A stretch of DNA of 41,094 nucleotides, taken from an uncultured Campylobacter sp. Lineage in GTDB: Bacteria > Campylobacterota > Campylobacteria > Campylobacterales > Campylobacteraceae. The translations under genes and the position numbers were made by a program. The stretch spans positions 1-41,094 of the forward strand of contig NZ_CALIMS010000025.1 in NCBI RefSeq assembly GCF_938045345.1. Direction: 5' to 3'. How positions within the stretch are numbered: position 1 is the stretch's first letter; each line of letters opens with the position of its first letter. Below are positions 1 through 7,305 of the stretch, in pieces. The notes beneath the pieces are model-generated. The model worked only from the letters and a program-made list of their open reading frames with translations, made no database searches and was not told the DNA's origin.

Positions 1-878
1 TCGTCCTCGCCGTCCCAATCAGGCGCGATTTGCAGGTAAATTTCGTTCCCGCCGTCAAGATAGAGCTCGCTCACCTGCTCCGCCAAATCCGCAGGAACCG
101 GATAGTCCTTAAACCACTTTTTGGCTTGCGGCAGCGCGCCGAAGTCCGCATACGGATCGATGCCGCGCTCCTCGCAGTACTCAAACACGTCAAATTTAGG
201 CTCCAGCAGGGCTTTTTCATACATCAGCTCGTTCATCACGGCGATTTTGAAATTGAAATTTTTAAACGCTAGCGTCTCGCCAGCCGCGCGCGGAAGCTTA
301 AATTTATCACTCGGCTTGCGCTTTAGCTTTTTCTCTTTTTGATTTATGCAGACGCGTCCTATCGGCATTTTCGCAGCTCGCACGATCTCTGTGATCTCGT
401 CGGTGTCGCGCTTAGCGAAGCGCTCAGCAAAATCCATCGCGCCTATGCGCTCCTGCACGGCCTCTGCGAGAGCTAGCGAGACTTCGAATTTGCCTAGGCT
501 AAGCTCCAAAAATATATATGCGCCGCGCAGCTCCTGCTCTGGCACGGCCTCAAGCGGCGGTCTGCCCTCAAGCGTGAACTCGCCGCCGTAGAGCTTGCGC
601 GGAACCTCGTGCTGCACGCCCTTTACGACCTCAAGCATCAAAATCATCTCGGTAAGCTTCGGCTCTGCGAACTCGCCTGCGCGCACGAAGGCGAAAATCC
701 CCGCCTCATCCCAAAAATAGCGGCTTTTGCCCTCCCCGTCATCGATCACGCGCGGCCGCCCCAAGGCTTCGTTAAGCTTAGCCAGATCAAATTCGCAGTT
801 TACGCCGCCGATGAAAACGCCGTCCGCACGCACGTCGACGTCAAATTTATCCTTTTTAAAAATGCCAAACAGTCCCAT
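1..878 (-). CDS. DUF7738/DUF6892-like protein, C-terminus cut by the window edge
   Basis: The minus strand is open from an ATG at 878 to the left edge, so the gene is partial. An AGGAG ribosome binding site lies eight bases before the start. The protein begins MGLFGIFKKDKFDV. A first part (about residues 10-60) contains V..DGVFIGG and LGRPR. A later part holds NFKIAVMNELMYEKALLEPK, and the visible end is NEIYLQIAPDWDGED, the kind of acidic C-terminal signature I associate with DUF6892, where these domains follow each other. Function is unknown. Such proteins often occur as single genes beside SUKH or other immunity-like families, and here a SUKH pseudogene lies 33 bp upstream on the same strand. 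No signal peptide or membrane segment is seen. Family assignment is from memory and moderate; the existence of a coding region is secure. Confidence 0.7.
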   Translation of the reverse strand, partial: MGLFGIFKKDKFDVDVRADGVFIGGVNCEFDLAKLNEALGRPRVIDDGEGKSRYFWDEAGIFAFVRAGEFAEPKLTEMILMLEVVKGVQHEVPRKLYGGEFTLEGRPPLEAVPEQELRGAYIFLELSLGKFEVSLALAEAVQERIGAMDFAERFAKRDTDEITEIVRAAKMPIGRVCINQKEKKLKRKPSDKFKLPRAAGETLAFKNFNFKIAVMNELMYEKALLEPKFDVFEYCEERGIDPYADFGALPQAKKWFKDYPVPADLAEQVSELYLDGGNEIYLQIAPDWDGED

Positions 879-911
879 TTTATCGCTCCTGATTTTGCGT
901 TAAATTTCGTT

Positions 912-1655
912 TTAAAATTTTTCCAAAAACCCGTAAAAATCATCTGCGAAAAGCCTATCTTCGCCCTGCACGTAGTCGCGTACATAGACCTTGTATTCGC
1001 ACGGCGCATCGTCTGCCCGCTCGCTTGCTATCTCTTTCGTCGCTCCACTTGTTGCCTCGTCTGCCGCCTCGCTCATTGTGGCGCCCGCCGTTTTACACGT
1101 CGTTTCATCTGCCGCTTCGGCACTCATATCGCGCGCCGCATCCAGTGATCTCTCCACGCGTGCTTCGTCGTTCGATGCTCTATTTTCCGCACCGTCGACG
1201 ACCGCATCGCGCACCGTCGCGCCCGCAGCTTCGCCGCTCGTGCTCTCCGCCGTCTTGCCGCACGCCGTATTCGGCGAGCCGTCCGCTATGTCGCTTGCGG
1301 GCGAAATTTTAAAATAATACTCTTCGTCCTCGAGCTGCAAAAACACAAGCTAATCCGCGGCGAATAGCCCATTTTTCAGATTTATCTCATACGTGTAGCA
1401 GATGTCGGCATCGGCACTATCCGCAAACTCTGGCGGCGCGATCGTTTTTAGTTCCGTCCCCGCCGCGCTCACGCTAGCGTATCTTAGTAGCATCTGCTTG
1501 TAGCTCACAGGCAGCGCGAAACCGAGCCGCCGCTGTGCCTACGCGATCCACGCGGGCTTTATGTCGCTGCGCCCCGAGACCGTGATATTTTTAGATTTTT
1601 GAATAAGTTTTTCTATCGTTTTGATCCCGTTTCGAGCGAGAAATTTTAACGCCCT
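912..1655 (-). pseudogene. SMI1/KNR4 (SUKH) family pseudogene with two in-frame TAG stops
   Basis: Reading the minus strand in one frame gives a SUKH-type sequence: AQRRLGFALPVSYKQMLLRY, then LKTIAPPEF, Y.YEINLKNGLFAAD, then VFLQLEDEEYYFKI. This frame contains TAG at 1541-1539 (after PAWIA) and TAG at 1352-1350 (after GLFAAD), yet homology continues across both. No ATG, GTG or TTG with a ribosome site was found at the expected 5' end, so the 5' limit is approximate. The longest stop-free piece (GTG at 1346 to TAA at 912) has an Ala/Glu/Asp/Thr-rich low-complexity segment (about 1010-1300) inside the domain, then a conserved-looking end (YKVYVRDYVQGEDRLFADDF). SUKH proteins are known mainly as immunity proteins of polymorphic toxins. 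I infer a decayed gene, probably once co-transcribed with the DUF6892-like gene. Confidence 0.65.
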
Positions 1656-1833
1656 AGCGCACCGGACGCGCTGTTTGCATAAAACCACGGGCGTTTGGCG
1701 CGGCTTTGAAAATCTAAATTTAAAAGCACGCGTAGCTTTAAAACCAAAGCGAGCCGTTTAAAATTTCAGCAGCCCGCGTCTAAATTTTAACCGCAAACAC
1801 GAACGGTAGTATTCCTGCGATCTAAATTTAGCG

Positions 1834-2208
1834 CTACTTAGCCAGCGCTATTACTTCGATCTCCACAAGCGCGCCCTTGGGGAGTTTGGCGACCTGCACC
1901 GTGCTGCGAGCGGGCTTGTGCGCGCCGAACGCCGCCGCGTATATCTCGTTCACCGCGGCAAAATCGCCCATATCGGCTAGGAAAATCGTAGTTTTGACGG
2001 CATCTTGCAGCGTCGCGCCCGCTTCTTTCAGGATCGCGGCGAGGTTTTGCAAAACCTGCCTGCTCTGCGCCTCCACGCCGCCCGCGACGAACTCGCCGTC
2101 CGGCTTAAGCGCGATCTGCCCCGAGGTAAAGATGAGCCCGCCCGCCTTGATCGCCTGAGAGTACGGCCCGATGGCCTGTGCCGCATCGGGAGTCGAAATG
2201 ATCTGCAT
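1834..2208 (-). CDS. ridA: RidA family reactive intermediate deaminase
   Basis: A 124-residue protein of the YjgF/YER057c/UK114 (Rid) family. Rid proteins hydrolyse reactive enamine/imine intermediates released by PLP enzymes such as threonine dehydratase, protecting other PLP enzymes in the cytoplasm. The family pattern is visible: IGPYSQAIKAGGLIFTSGQI near residues 14-33, LQNLAAILKEAGATLQDAVKTT mid-protein, and a C-terminal ARSTVQVAKLPKGALVEIEVIA containing the substrate-carboxylate arginine (AR). I place the start at the ATG at 2208, because AAGGA lies just upstream and the family begins M.IISTP. An ATG 30 bases further upstream in the same frame would add ten atypical residues. The gene stands alone, with non-coding DNA on both sides. 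Confidence 0.93.
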   Translation of the reverse strand: MQIISTPDAAQAIGPYSQAIKAGGLIFTSGQIALKPDGEFVAGGVEAQSRQVLQNLAAILKEAGATLQDAVKTTIFLADMGDFAAVNEIYAAAFGAHKPARSTVQVAKLPKGALVEIEVIALAK

Positions 2209-3353
2209 ACTAAATCCTTTGTGAAAAATTTCGTCCATTTTATCGCAAAATATTTTAGCATTGCTTTAGGCGGCGGAATTTTGCGGATGGGCGGCTAAGA
2301 TTGCGGGCGCGGCGGGTACGATGAAATTTAATTGACGCGAGAGATTGGCTAAATTTCGACGGGCGAGGCGAAACAGATACGCAGCTATACGGCAAATTTA
2401 AATGGTATGGATAAGCAAAATTTCGCCTATGATAGCAGAATGAAGCGGCAGGCACAGCGGTGCGGCTAAATTTAATCGCTGCGAGTGGATTTGGTAGTAC
2501 GTACGGGCGGCATGGCGAAATGATCTATGGAGGGTATTTTAAAATTTCGTGGGCATAAACATATAAAATTTCATAGCACGGGCACGATAACGCCGCGCGC
2601 TCGGCAATACAACGACTCTATCAGCGGCACCGAATGAATGCATGGCGATACGACGAAATAGATACGGGCAGTGTGGCTAAATTTGACTGATGCGAATGGA
2701 CGAAACTTCATCGGCATCGTTGTGCAGTAAATCAAATCCTTGCACCATCAAGATCGCGATATCGCGACAGCAAAACCAAGCCCCCCACGGTAGTGATACG
2801 GGCGGCGGGGCGGTAAAAGCAGAGCCAAAATCGCTACCATCGCAGCAGAAAAAACAGCGCCGTCATAAAAAATCAGTGCGACACCGCGCAACGCAACTAA
2901 AATCCTCGCAGTAGCAAGCGCGGTAACGAAGTTGTCGATGTAGCAGAGTAAAATCAGCGCCACTAAAATAATAAAATCAAAGACCTCGCGATAAGCGAGG
3001 CCTCCGACGCAACGGCAACAGAATCAACATCGCAGCAGCGGGAAATTAGCGTAGTCGTGACAAGATCAGCGTAACACTACGATAAAATCGACACTACAAT
3101 TAAAATTTGCAGTGTCGCAGTAAGTTTGGTGCGATACTGCGGCAAAATCGACGCCGCAGCAGCAAAATCAGCACTGCCGCGGCAGTAAGATCAGCGTCAT
3201 CAAAACATATCGGCGAGGGTTCATAAAATTTTACGCGAAATTTTATACGAAATCCTGTATAAAATTCTATGATTTTGACTTTAGATTGGCCTATGATCGG
3301 CCCTCAACCAGTCTGTAATTAACTTGCGATCAGCCCGCCAATCAGTCCTGTAT
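2209..3353. other. Intergenic region with degenerate repeat-like DNA, no convincing gene
   Basis: About 1.1 kb between ridA and the TSUP gene. Short open frames here have no ribosome binding sites and no recognisable protein. From about 2690 to 3220 the sequence consists of loosely repeated words such as gcagc, aaaatc and agcgc at 15-30 bp spacing, which may be decayed coding DNA or a degenerate repeat field. A small perfect stem (CCTCGC at 2984-2989, GCGAGG at 2995-3000) lies inside it. Confidence 0.5.
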
Positions 3354-3375
3354 TCAGCTTGCGATCAGTCCGTAA
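3294..3375. repeat. Imperfect tandem repeat of about 34 bp over the 3' end of the TSUP gene
   Basis: Two adjacent units (about 3307-3340 and 3341-3375) share the order CAGT-CTGTA-TT-CTTGCGATCAG-CC. A partial third unit (gatcggccctcaa-cag) precedes them. The second unit contains the last codons and TGA stop (3356-3354) of the minus-strand permease gene. The neighbouring unit encodes a similar Gly-Leu-Ile-Ala-Ser ending in another frame. Confidence 0.6.
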
Positions 3376-4115
3376 AGTAGCTTTAAAATCGTCGCGGCAA
3401 CGACGAACAGAAGCATCTTGCGCACGAATTTTACGTCGCATCGCATCACCAAGCTTGAGCCTGCGAAGCTGCCCGCGATCTGTCCGACCGCCATCACCGC
3501 TCCGACGAGCCATAAAATTTGCCCACCGATGATAAAAACGCCCAAAGAGACGATGTTTGAGGTGAAATTTAAAACCTTCGTGTGCGCGACCGCCTTTTTC
3601 ATATAAAGCCCTAAAATTCCTACGAGCGCAAACGTCCAAAACGAGCCTGTACCGGGACCGAAAAACCCGTCGTAAAAGCCCAAAACAAGCCCAAAAATCG
3701 CGTAAAAGCTATTTTTTGACATCTTGGGTTTGGCGGGCGCTTCGCCTAGGTTTGGCGAAAAAATCATATAAAAGAAAAGCGCCAGCAGCAGGATCGGAAT
3801 GAGGTAGTTTAGGAATTTCGCATCGATTAGAAGCAGGACATAAGCGCCGACGAGTCCGCCTATGAACGTAAAAATCACGCCGCGCAAGATCTCCGCAGCA
3901 TCGACATAGCCCTTGCGGATGAAATTTAAAGCGGCGGTGAAGCTTCCGAAGCTGCCTTGAAATCTATTTGTAGCGATCGCTACATGCGGCGGGATGCCCA
4001 CGGCAAGCAGCGCAGGCAGCGAAATCAACCCACCGCCGCCCGCGATCGAGTCGATAAATCCGCCGAAAAACGCCGCCGCAAAAAGCACCGCAAACTGCCA
4101 AAGCTCAAGCTCCAT
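3354..4115 (-). CDS. TSUP (TauE/SafE) family membrane permease
   Basis: A 253-residue, strongly hydrophobic protein with about seven to eight predicted membrane segments. The N-terminal family signature GGFIDSIAGGGGLISLPALL (about residues 19-38) is present, as is its second-repeat equivalent LGFYDGFFGPGTGSFW (about residues 145-160). The related P-H-x-A-I-A-T-N-R stretch after the first hairpin is typical of bacterial YfcA-type members. TSUP proteins move sulfur-containing or organic anions (sulfite, sulfoacetate, thiosulfate) across the inner membrane; the substrate here cannot be read from sequence. The ATG at 4115 has AAGGG ten bases upstream. The gene is monocistronic and divergent from the AT-rich gene at 4226. 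Confidence 0.9.
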   Translation of the reverse strand: MELELWQFAVLFAAAFFGGFIDSIAGGGGLISLPALLAVGIPPHVAIATNRFQGSFGSFTAALNFIRKGYVDAAEILRGVIFTFIGGLVGAYVLLLIDAKFLNYLIPILLLALFFYMIFSPNLGEAPAKPKMSKNSFYAIFGLVLGFYDGFFGPGTGSFWTFALVGILGLYMKKAVAHTKVLNFTSNIVSLGVFIIGGQILWLVGAVMAVGQIAGSFAGSSLVMRCDVKFVRKMLLFVVAATILKLLYGLIAS

Positions 4116-4199
4116 TTTTGTCCCTTTTTAATTTCCAATATTTTACAAAAGGTGAACTTAAATTTTAACCGCCGTACATCGCAATAGCAAATCGTATGC

Positions 4200-4205
4200 T
4201 ATAAT
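4200..4205 (+). promoter_or_regulatory. Probable -10 element of the AT-rich gene
   Basis: TATAAT preceded by TGC, 20 bases before the ATG at 4226. It matches the Campylobacter sigma-70 -10 box. The leader would be very short but includes an AAGGA ribosome site. Confidence 0.55.
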
Positions 4206-4225
4206 AGTAAAAAATAAGGATAAAA

Positions 4226-4846
4226 ATGAATAGTTTCAAAAAAATCATAGATCTGATTTTAAAAATTTTCATCATAAGCGTATCTATTTTAGGGGCAATC
4301 ATCATATTAATAATAGCATTTATTATTGCGTCAATTTATTTAAAACCATATAATGATTTTTGGAACGTAAAGAGCAATAATTTTGAAGAATTGAATATTT
4401 TAACAGACAATGCAGATATGGATGGATTACTTTTGTATCGTAGAAAAATTCAACCAAATGCCGCAGATAGTCTAGATGAAATCTGCTATGTTCATTACGT
4501 AAAGTTAAATTCTACTAACGGCATAGCAGAAAAAAAACTCATTGAAAACGGCTACAAACCCTCCAATAAATCCAATTGTGTCGCTCAAGATAGCAATCTA
4601 ACGGAATTCAAAAAAATCACGTTTGCGGCGCCGTTTTTTCATTATCTAGGCTATAGTGATATATTTGATAAAATATATTTAGTCTATGGCTCAACAGCTC
4701 ACTTAGATGTATCTACCATAAGCGCAAAAAATGGACAAATCTGGCAAAAGCAAGGACACGAAATTATTATCTATCCAGGAGAAAATATAATTCAAAAGAA
4801 TAGATTATTCTCTGAGTGTTTTGGTCCATTCGGTATGTGCAATTAA
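4226..4846 (+). CDS. Hypothetical membrane-anchored protein, AT-rich, probably acquired
   Basis: A 206-residue protein I do not recognise. Residues 1-12 are basic and polar, and residues 13-37 form one long isoleucine-rich membrane segment. The remaining 165 residues are soluble and presumably periplasmic or outside, with four cysteines (CYVHY, SNCVA, and two in the C-terminal ECFGPFGMCN) that could form disulfides. An AAGGA ribosome site lies ten bases before the ATG. Base composition is far more AT-rich than in the neighbours, and codons end mostly in A or T (ATA, AAT, TTA), unlike the GC-rich codon use of flanking genes, which suggests horizontal transfer. It is convergent with the TIGR02757 gene (8 bp gap) and divergent from the TSUP gene. 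No toxin or immunity signature is visible. Confidence 0.75.
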   Translation: MNSFKKIIDLILKIFIISVSILGAIIILIIAFIIASIYLKPYNDFWNVKSNNFEELNILTDNADMDGLLLYRRKIQPNAADSLDEICYVHYVKLNSTNGIAEKKLIENGYKPSNKSNCVAQDSNLTEFKKITFAAPFFHYLGYSDIFDKIYLVYGSTAHLDVSTISAKNGQIWQKQGHEIIIYPGENIIQKNRLFSECFGPFGMCN

Positions 4847-4854
4847 AGCTAGAA

Positions 4855-5622
4855 TTAATCAAGCAGTGAAGGTAAAATTTTATCTATCTCGCCGCTCTGT
4901 CCGAGGCGATACAGCGCGAAGTCGTATTTGATAGGGTCACTCGGATCGAAGCGTCCTAAGCTTTGCGTAAGCTGTAAAACCGCCTCAAAATCGTAACTCT
5001 TGCGATCGATCAGCCCAAGCTTAAGCGAAACTTTATGCGTATGGGTATCGAGCGGGATGAGGAGGCGCGATTTTTCGATCTTTTTGTACAGCCCCAGATC
5101 GATGTCGCTGTCGCGCACCGCCCAGCGCAGGAAAAGATTGTAGCGCTTATACGGCGACGTGGGCTTTTGCGCGAAGCCGCGCCCGAAAAAAAACTCATAT
5201 CCTGGGCTGCGATAAGGATTTAATTTGTAAATCTCGCCGATTAAAAAATTTATCCCATCCTCGATCCGTCCGCTTTTTTGCATGCCGCAAAGCACGCTCT
5301 CCTCGATGCTAAGGCTATTTTTAAGCCGCTTTAAAGTTATAAAAATTTCAGCGACGTCGCGCGGGCTTTGAAATCTATATTTTTTGCCCGCAAGCTCCGC
5401 GCCAATGCGCTCATCGCTCCCGTCTAAAAGCGAAAAATCAAGCGAGTGGAGGAATTTTAAAATTTGAGCTGCGCTCCCGTAAGCAAACAGCGCGCAGATA
5501 AGCGCTACGACGTCGTTTCGATGTCCCTTTGCGACCTGCAGCGGATCGGGCGCGCCGAAAAGATCCGCGTCGCAATTTTTTAAATCAGCGTAATAATCTA
5601 AAATTTGCTTTAAGCTTTTCAT
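4855..5622 (-). CDS. TIGR02757 family (DUF2400) protein
   Basis: A 255-residue protein of the uncharacterised TIGR02757 family found in Bacteroidetes and Campylobacterota. Visible family features are DPLQVAKGHRNDVVALICALFAYGS near residues 26-50, PYKRYNLFLRWAVRDSDIDLGLY, and LLIPLDTHTHKVSLKLGL, where the D-T-H-T-H-K stretch is the most conserved part. The biochemical role is not established. It is the last gene of a minus-strand operon. Its ATG (5622) overlaps the stop codon of rsmD by four bases, which points to translational coupling. Length agrees with the family. No membrane segments are seen. Confidence 0.85.
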   Translation of the reverse strand: MKSLKQILDYYADLKNCDADLFGAPDPLQVAKGHRNDVVALICALFAYGSAAQILKFLHSLDFSLLDGSDERIGAELAGKKYRFQSPRDVAEIFITLKRLKNSLSIEESVLCGMQKSGRIEDGINFLIGEIYKLNPYRSPGYEFFFGRGFAQKPTSPYKRYNLFLRWAVRDSDIDLGLYKKIEKSRLLIPLDTHTHKVSLKLGLIDRKSYDFEAVLQLTQSLGRFDPSDPIKYDFALYRLGQSGEIDKILPSLLD

Positions 5623-6986
5623 TTTGCGTAGTAGCTCATCGTCGTAGCGCCGAATTTGCGCGATTTAAGCAGCGTGAAATCGCCGATTTTCGGCGGCAGC
5701 TCAAGCTCGCTCATATGCTCGATCGCGATTAGCAGCTCACACTGCGCGGAGCCTAGGCGCGCTATCAGCGCCAACACGCGCTCGTAAATCTCGCCAAAAC
5801 CCTGCCTGATCGCAAACGGCGGGTCTAGATATACAAACACTCTGCGCGCGGGATCGGAGATGGAATTTTCTTTGGAATTTGCGGTATGGCTTTCGCTAGA
5901 ATTTTCAGCAGGGCTTTCGCTTAAACCATTTGCGGCAGCACTTTCACCTAAACTGCAGACAAAATTTTCGTGGGAATTAGCGGCGAAATTTTTTCTTGAA
6001 TCGTGGGTTAAATTTATGCTTGAATGTAAATTTTCTCCACAACCCGCGTCAAAATTTTCGCTCAAATTTAAGCTTTCTTTCTCTTCACAGCTCGCGCCTA
6101 AGCCCGTACCGCGATTTGCGTCAAAATTAGAGCTCTCGCCGCATTTTGAGCTTAAATTTACGTTGCAATTAACGGTCTCGGTGCCGCTCGCGTCGTATTG
6201 CGAAGCGCAGTTATCGTCAAACCTTTCGCTAAAGCTCACAGCGTCCGCAGCTAGCGAATTCACGCAGTATTTTATACTAGAAGCACCCGCATAATCGCCA
6301 ATCTGGGCACAACCGCCAAAGCTCTCATCTCCCACATAATCGCCATTTACGCCGCTCTGCACGCCATTTTGCGCGCTGTCAGGCACACTGCTTCGCGTGC
6401 CGCATTTTGCCAAATCTTTCACGCCACTTTGCGTGCCACCTTCCGCTTCTACGCTTTGCGCGGCGCGGTATCCGTTCTCGCCCTGCTCTACGCCACTAAA
6501 GCTTTTGCGGCAGCCCTCTTTTTCGCCGTCTAAATTTTCGCAGTAGGCGGCGGCATAGTTTTTGAAATTTTTGCCGCTTAAATTTGGCGAATTCCCGCCC
6601 GAGCATCCGTTCGTGCCCACTTGCAGCTCGTGTAAAATTTCGGGCAGTCGTTCGAAACAATTGCCCAAAATCGCATTTGCGCCGAGCCCGAAAAGCTCGA
6701 AATTTTTCCGCATGATCTTATGCGCGGCGGCGTCCTTTTCGATCGCATAAACGTTTTTTGCGCCGTTACTTAGCGCTTCAAGCGCCATAGCGCCGCTACC
6801 GCCGAAGCACTCGATAAACGCCGCGCCGCGCAACTCCGCCCGCCAAGTATCGAAAAACGAGCCCTTTACGATGCTTTTCGTGCTGCGCGTACTCGAAAGC
6901 GCGGGCAGAGCGAGCTTTTTACCCCTATAAATACCGCTTGAAATTTGTGTAAAGAACGTGCCGTCGGGTTTAGAAAATTTAGCCAT
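5619..6986 (-). CDS. rsmD: 16S rRNA (guanine(966)-N2)-methyltransferase RsmD with a 256-residue low-complexity insertion
   Basis: RsmD methylates N2 of G966 of 16S rRNA using S-adenosylmethionine. The N-terminal part (residues 1-124) has the family start ISSGIYRGKKLALP, then TRSTKSIVKGSFFD (T-R-P-T-x-x-x-V-K-x-x-x-F in relatives), the SAM-binding FIECFGGSGAMALEALSNGA (58-77) and AIEKD. The C-terminal part (about 381-455) resumes with VFVYLDPPF (catalytic D-P-P-F/Y, about 388-391), then IAIEHMSELELP and FGATTMSYY. Between them lie about 256 residues rich in Asn, Ser, Gly, Ala and Cys that belong to no domain I know; relatives of about 180-190 residues lack them. The frame is open across the whole insertion, so it is probably translated as a loop. 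Its start overlaps the upstream small gene by eight bases. Confidence 0.9.
   Translation of the reverse strand: MAKFSKPDGTFFTQISSGIYRGKKLALPALSSTRSTKSIVKGSFFDTWRAELRGAAFIECFGGSGAMALEALSNGAKNVYAIEKDAAAHKIMRKNFELFGLGANAILGNCFERLPEILHELQVGTNGCSGGNSPNLSGKNFKNYAAAYCENLDGEKEGCRKSFSGVEQGENGYRAAQSVEAEGGTQSGVKDLAKCGTRSSVPDSAQNGVQSGVNGDYVGDESFGGCAQIGDYAGASSIKYCVNSLAADAVSFSERFDDNCASQYDASGTETVNCNVNLSSKCGESSNFDANRGTGLGASCEEKESLNLSENFDAGCGENLHSSINLTHDSRKNFAANSHENFVCSLGESAAANGLSESPAENSSESHTANSKENSISDPARRVFVYLDPPFAIRQGFGEIYERVLALIARLGSAQCELLIAIEHMSELELPPKIGDFTLLKSRKFGATTMSYYAK
5847..6614 (-). repeat. Low-complexity, RAATTY-rich insertion within rsmD
   Basis: About 768 bp encode a loop with recurring short peptides (ENF, NSxEN, AANS, CGEN, GVQSGV). 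I counted about 15 RAATTY palindromes, roughly one per 50 bp, mostly AAATTT and GAATTT, against a random expectation of one per 1024 bp at even base composition. Insert length is a multiple of three overall, and no stop codon occurs in the rsmD frame. Confidence 0.7.
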
Positions 6987-7305
6987 TTTGCCTTCTTAAA
7001 ATTTCGATGATTCTTGCCTTAAACTCATCAAATAGAGCGCAAATTTCCTCTTCCGCCGCGTCGTATTCGCTAAGATCCCGCTTTAGCGAGCCTTGAAAAT
7101 CCTCCAGCTTCGATAACAAGGTATTCTTTGAAAACGGCAGCGTCAAATCTCCGCCCTCGCCGATCAAAAATAGCGGTTTTGCCGAGCTTTGCGGCTCATC
7201 GCTTATCACAAAGTCGCAATCCTGCGCACTTGCAGCGCAGTCCTTCAAAAACAGCTCCAGCGTCTTTTGTAAAATTTCGCAGTCGCAATCGATAAAAGCT
7301 TTCAT
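6979..7305 (-). CDS. Small hypothetical protein between midA-like gene and rsmD
   Basis: A 108-residue acidic soluble protein I do not recognise, beginning MKAFIDCDCEILQKTLELFL and ending in a probable helix with ARIIEILRRQNG. I chose the ATG at 7305 rather than the TTG at 7308: it forms a TGATG junction with the upstream stop codon, and AAAAGGGG lies just before it. It sits in the operon between the MidA-like methyltransferase and rsmD, overlapping both, so it is translationally coupled and probably real. Four cysteines are present, three near residues 8-29 (CDCEI, KDCAAS), but there is no clear zinc motif. No membrane segment is seen. Function unknown. Confidence 0.75.
   Translation of the reverse strand: MKAFIDCDCEILQKTLELFLKDCAASAQDCDFVISDEPQSSAKPLFLIGEGGDLTLPFSKNTLLSKLEDFQGSLKRDLSEYDAAEEEICALFDEFKARIIEILRRQNG

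Noticed and set aside
991..1317. Plus-strand open frames over the SUKH pseudogene
   Set aside because: Low-complexity A/S-rich shadow frames of the minus-strand coding sequence, without ribosome sites.
1350..1541. Amber codon reassignment or readthrough explaining the two TAG codons in the SUKH frame
   Set aside because: Ordinary genes in the window, for example argS and ridA, end with TAG, so TAG works as a stop here.
2748..2963. Hydrophobic 71-codon minus-strand frame
   Set aside because: No ribosome binding site and no recognisable family; it lies in the degenerate repeat field.
2982..3002. Stem CCTCGC/GCGAGG as a terminator
   Set aside because: No T run follows on either strand.
5860..6294. 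144-codon plus-strand frame inside the rsmD insertion
   Set aside because: Repetitive antisense frame (EFSLEFAV, KFSLKFKL patterns) explained by RAATTY-rich DNA read on the other strand; no ribosome site.
5619..6986. rsmD as a pseudogene because of its insertion
   Set aside because: The frame is intact across the insertion, and both the SAM-binding and DPPF motifs are preserved, with tight overlaps to both neighbours.
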